Made by a program: the position numbers and the translations under genes
In this document: positions 5,175 through 6,111 of the stretch, in pieces
Numbering within the stretch: the stretch's first letter is position 1
Layout of the letters: the number at the start of each line of letters is the position of its first letter
Source of the DNA: Micrococcaceae bacterium UBA3381
GTDB lineage: Bacteria; Actinomycetota; Actinomycetes; Actinomycetales; Micrococcaceae
Length of the DNA stretch: 6,111 bases
Direction of reading: 5' to 3'
Assembly (NCBI GenBank): GCA_002358975.1
Contig: DEPX01000124.1
Coordinates: 1 to 6,111, forward strand
The notes under the pieces: model-generated
Databases searched by the model: none
Seen by the model: only the letters and a program-made list of their open reading frames with translations
Told to the model about the DNA's origin: nothing

Positions 5175-6111
5175 AATAGGTTGTCGATCAATTGTGGGTA
5201 TTCAATGCCGGTGCGTTGCCACATTTGTGGGTACATGGAAATGGGCGTGAAGCCTGGCATCGTGTTGATTTCGTTGACGACCAGTTCGCCGTCGTCGGTG
5301 TAGAAAAAATCGACCCGGGATAATCCTGTGGCATCCACGGCTTCAAAGGCTTGTACGGCTTGTTGGCGTATAAGTTGGGTGGCTTCTTCGGGCAGATCTG
5401 CTGGGCAAGAAAGTTCTGCGCTATCAGCTGATTGGTATTTGGATTCGAAATCGTAGAACTGAAATTCGGCGTTGTCTTCGCCGGTAACCACAATTTCTCC
5501 AGGGTATGAGGCTTGCGGGCGTGTGCCGTTGGCGCCATCCAGGACGCCGCATTCAATTTCACGGCCCAGGATGCCCTGTTCGACTACAACTTTGGTGTCG
5601 TAGTGGCGTGCGTGTTCAATGGCATCTTCCAGTTCGGAGAGCATGGTGATGCGTTTGATACCCAACGATGAGCCGCCACGAGCCGGTTTCACAAACAGCG
5701 GGAGATCCAGTGCGGCCACGCGTTGCAGGGCGCCGTTGCGGTCTGTATGCCAGTCCCGATCGGTGATGGTAACCCACGGGCCCACAGTAAGGCCGGCGTA
5801 TTGGAAGGCGATTTTCATGAAGTGTTTATCCATGCCCACCGCTGAGGCCAGTACCCCGGCGCCCACGTATGGGATGCCGAGGGTTTCAAACAGGCCTTGG
5901 ACGGTGCCGTCTTCGCCGTTTGGTCCGTGCAACAGTGGGAAGGCGATATCGATATCGGCGATGACGTTGCCTGTGATGTCGATTAGCTGGGTTGCCGAGT
6001 TCACTTTGCGCAGTGCCACCGGGGTTTGGGTTGTGGGTACTTCGGGCAGCTGATCGGATAGTGCCGTGGTGTGGCTGGTTGCCGCGGGTTGTTGGTTGAT
6101 CAGTGTGGATC
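5159..6111 (-). CDS. ddl: D-alanine--D-alanine ligase (Ddl), N-terminus beyond the window
   Basis: Ddl joins two D-alanines with ATP to give the dipeptide that ends the peptidoglycan stem, in the cytoplasm. The frame is open to the right edge, so 316 residues are visible and roughly 60 N-terminal residues with the start are missing. An in-frame GTG at 6019 is internal: the residues before it (LSDQLPEVP and following) still resemble the family. Visible-residue numbering: FPLLHGPNGEDGT (57-69), VGMDKHFMK (91-99), the ATP-grasp loop FVKPARGGSSLG (139-150), EQGILGREIECGV (177-189), and the metal-binding end RVDFFYTDDGELVVNEINTMPGFT (265-288), with Asp, Glu and Asn ligands, then S-x-YP (291-294). 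The omega-loop segment YDFESKYQ (219-226) has the K-Y pair typical of D-Ala-D-Ala enzymes rather than vancomycin-type D-Ala-D-Lac ligases. The gene runs towards DUF3515. gpsA is the usual upstream neighbour but is not in view. Confidence 0.97.
   Translation of the reverse strand, partial: STLINQQPAATSHTTALSDQLPEVPTTQTPVALRKVNSATQLIDITGNVIADIDIAFPLLHGPNGEDGTVQGLFETLGIPYVGAGVLASAVGMDKHFMKIAFQYAGLTVGPWVTITDRDWHTDRNGALQRVAALDLPLFVKPARGGSSLGIKRITMLSELEDAIEHARHYDTKVVVEQGILGREIECGVLDGANGTRPQASYPGEIVVTGEDNAEFQFYDFESKYQSADSAELSCPADLPEEATQLIRQQAVQAFEAVDATGLSRVDFFYTDDGELVVNEINTMPGFTPISMYPQMWQRTGIEYPQLIDNLLQLAQ

Noticed and set aside
6017..6019. GTG at 6019 as the true ddl start
   Set aside because: The frame stays open to the window edge and the upstream residues still match Ddl. 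A protein starting here would lack the N-terminal domain.
1..6111. Mobile element, CRISPR array, tRNA/rRNA gene, toxin-antitoxin or defence system
   Set aside because: No direct-repeat array, transposase-like frame, cloverleaf or foreign-looking gene was seen. All coding space is taken by conserved housekeeping genes.

Overview
The window reads as a conserved chromosomal core segment of a high-GC Gram-positive bacterium (Actinobacteria). The gene order and protein sequences suggest Micrococcales, perhaps Micrococcaceae. Base composition looks moderate (mid-50s % GC by eye, not computed), lower than most of that family, so a lower-GC genus is plausible. The taxon is an inference from gene order and protein style, not from a marker gene search.

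Layout from left to right: positions 1-44 carry nothing recognisable. Four genes follow on the minus strand and are transcribed right to left: a DAK2-domain (FakA-like) protein (3345-4415), recG (1153-3345), rsmD (580-1149) and coaD (45-515). The first three are packed as one unit. The DAK2 stop overlaps a GTG start of recG by one base, and only 3 bases separate recG from rsmD. coaD sits about 64 bases further on, behind an AT-rich spacer that may hold its own promoter. A 172-base non-coding region (4416-4587) then separates the DAK2 gene from a divergent lipoprotein gene of the DUF3515 type (4588-5139, plus strand). That gene converges on ddl (5159 to the right edge, minus strand), whose N-terminus lies outside the window. 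A perfect 9-bp inverted repeat lies at the convergent junction.

The genes serve unrelated housekeeping tasks: CoA synthesis (coaD), 16S rRNA methylation (rsmD), rescue of stalled replication forks and recombination intermediates (recG), probable fatty-acid phosphorylation (DAK2 protein) and peptidoglycan precursor synthesis (ddl). The DUF3515 lipoprotein has no known function, but its position beside ddl, pointing towards it, is also found in Mycobacterium tuberculosis (Rv2980 beside ddlA Rv2981c). The M. tuberculosis order also has thiL and ung between the DUF3515 gene and the DAK gene, and both are absent here.

I see no mobile element, CRISPR array, RNA gene or defence system, and no new multi-gene system. 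The points most worth a second look are a 10-bp bulged dyad in the divergent intergenic region, a FakA-like protein that keeps a putative zinc-site middle domain but lacks the C-terminal domain, and the missing thiL/ung segment.
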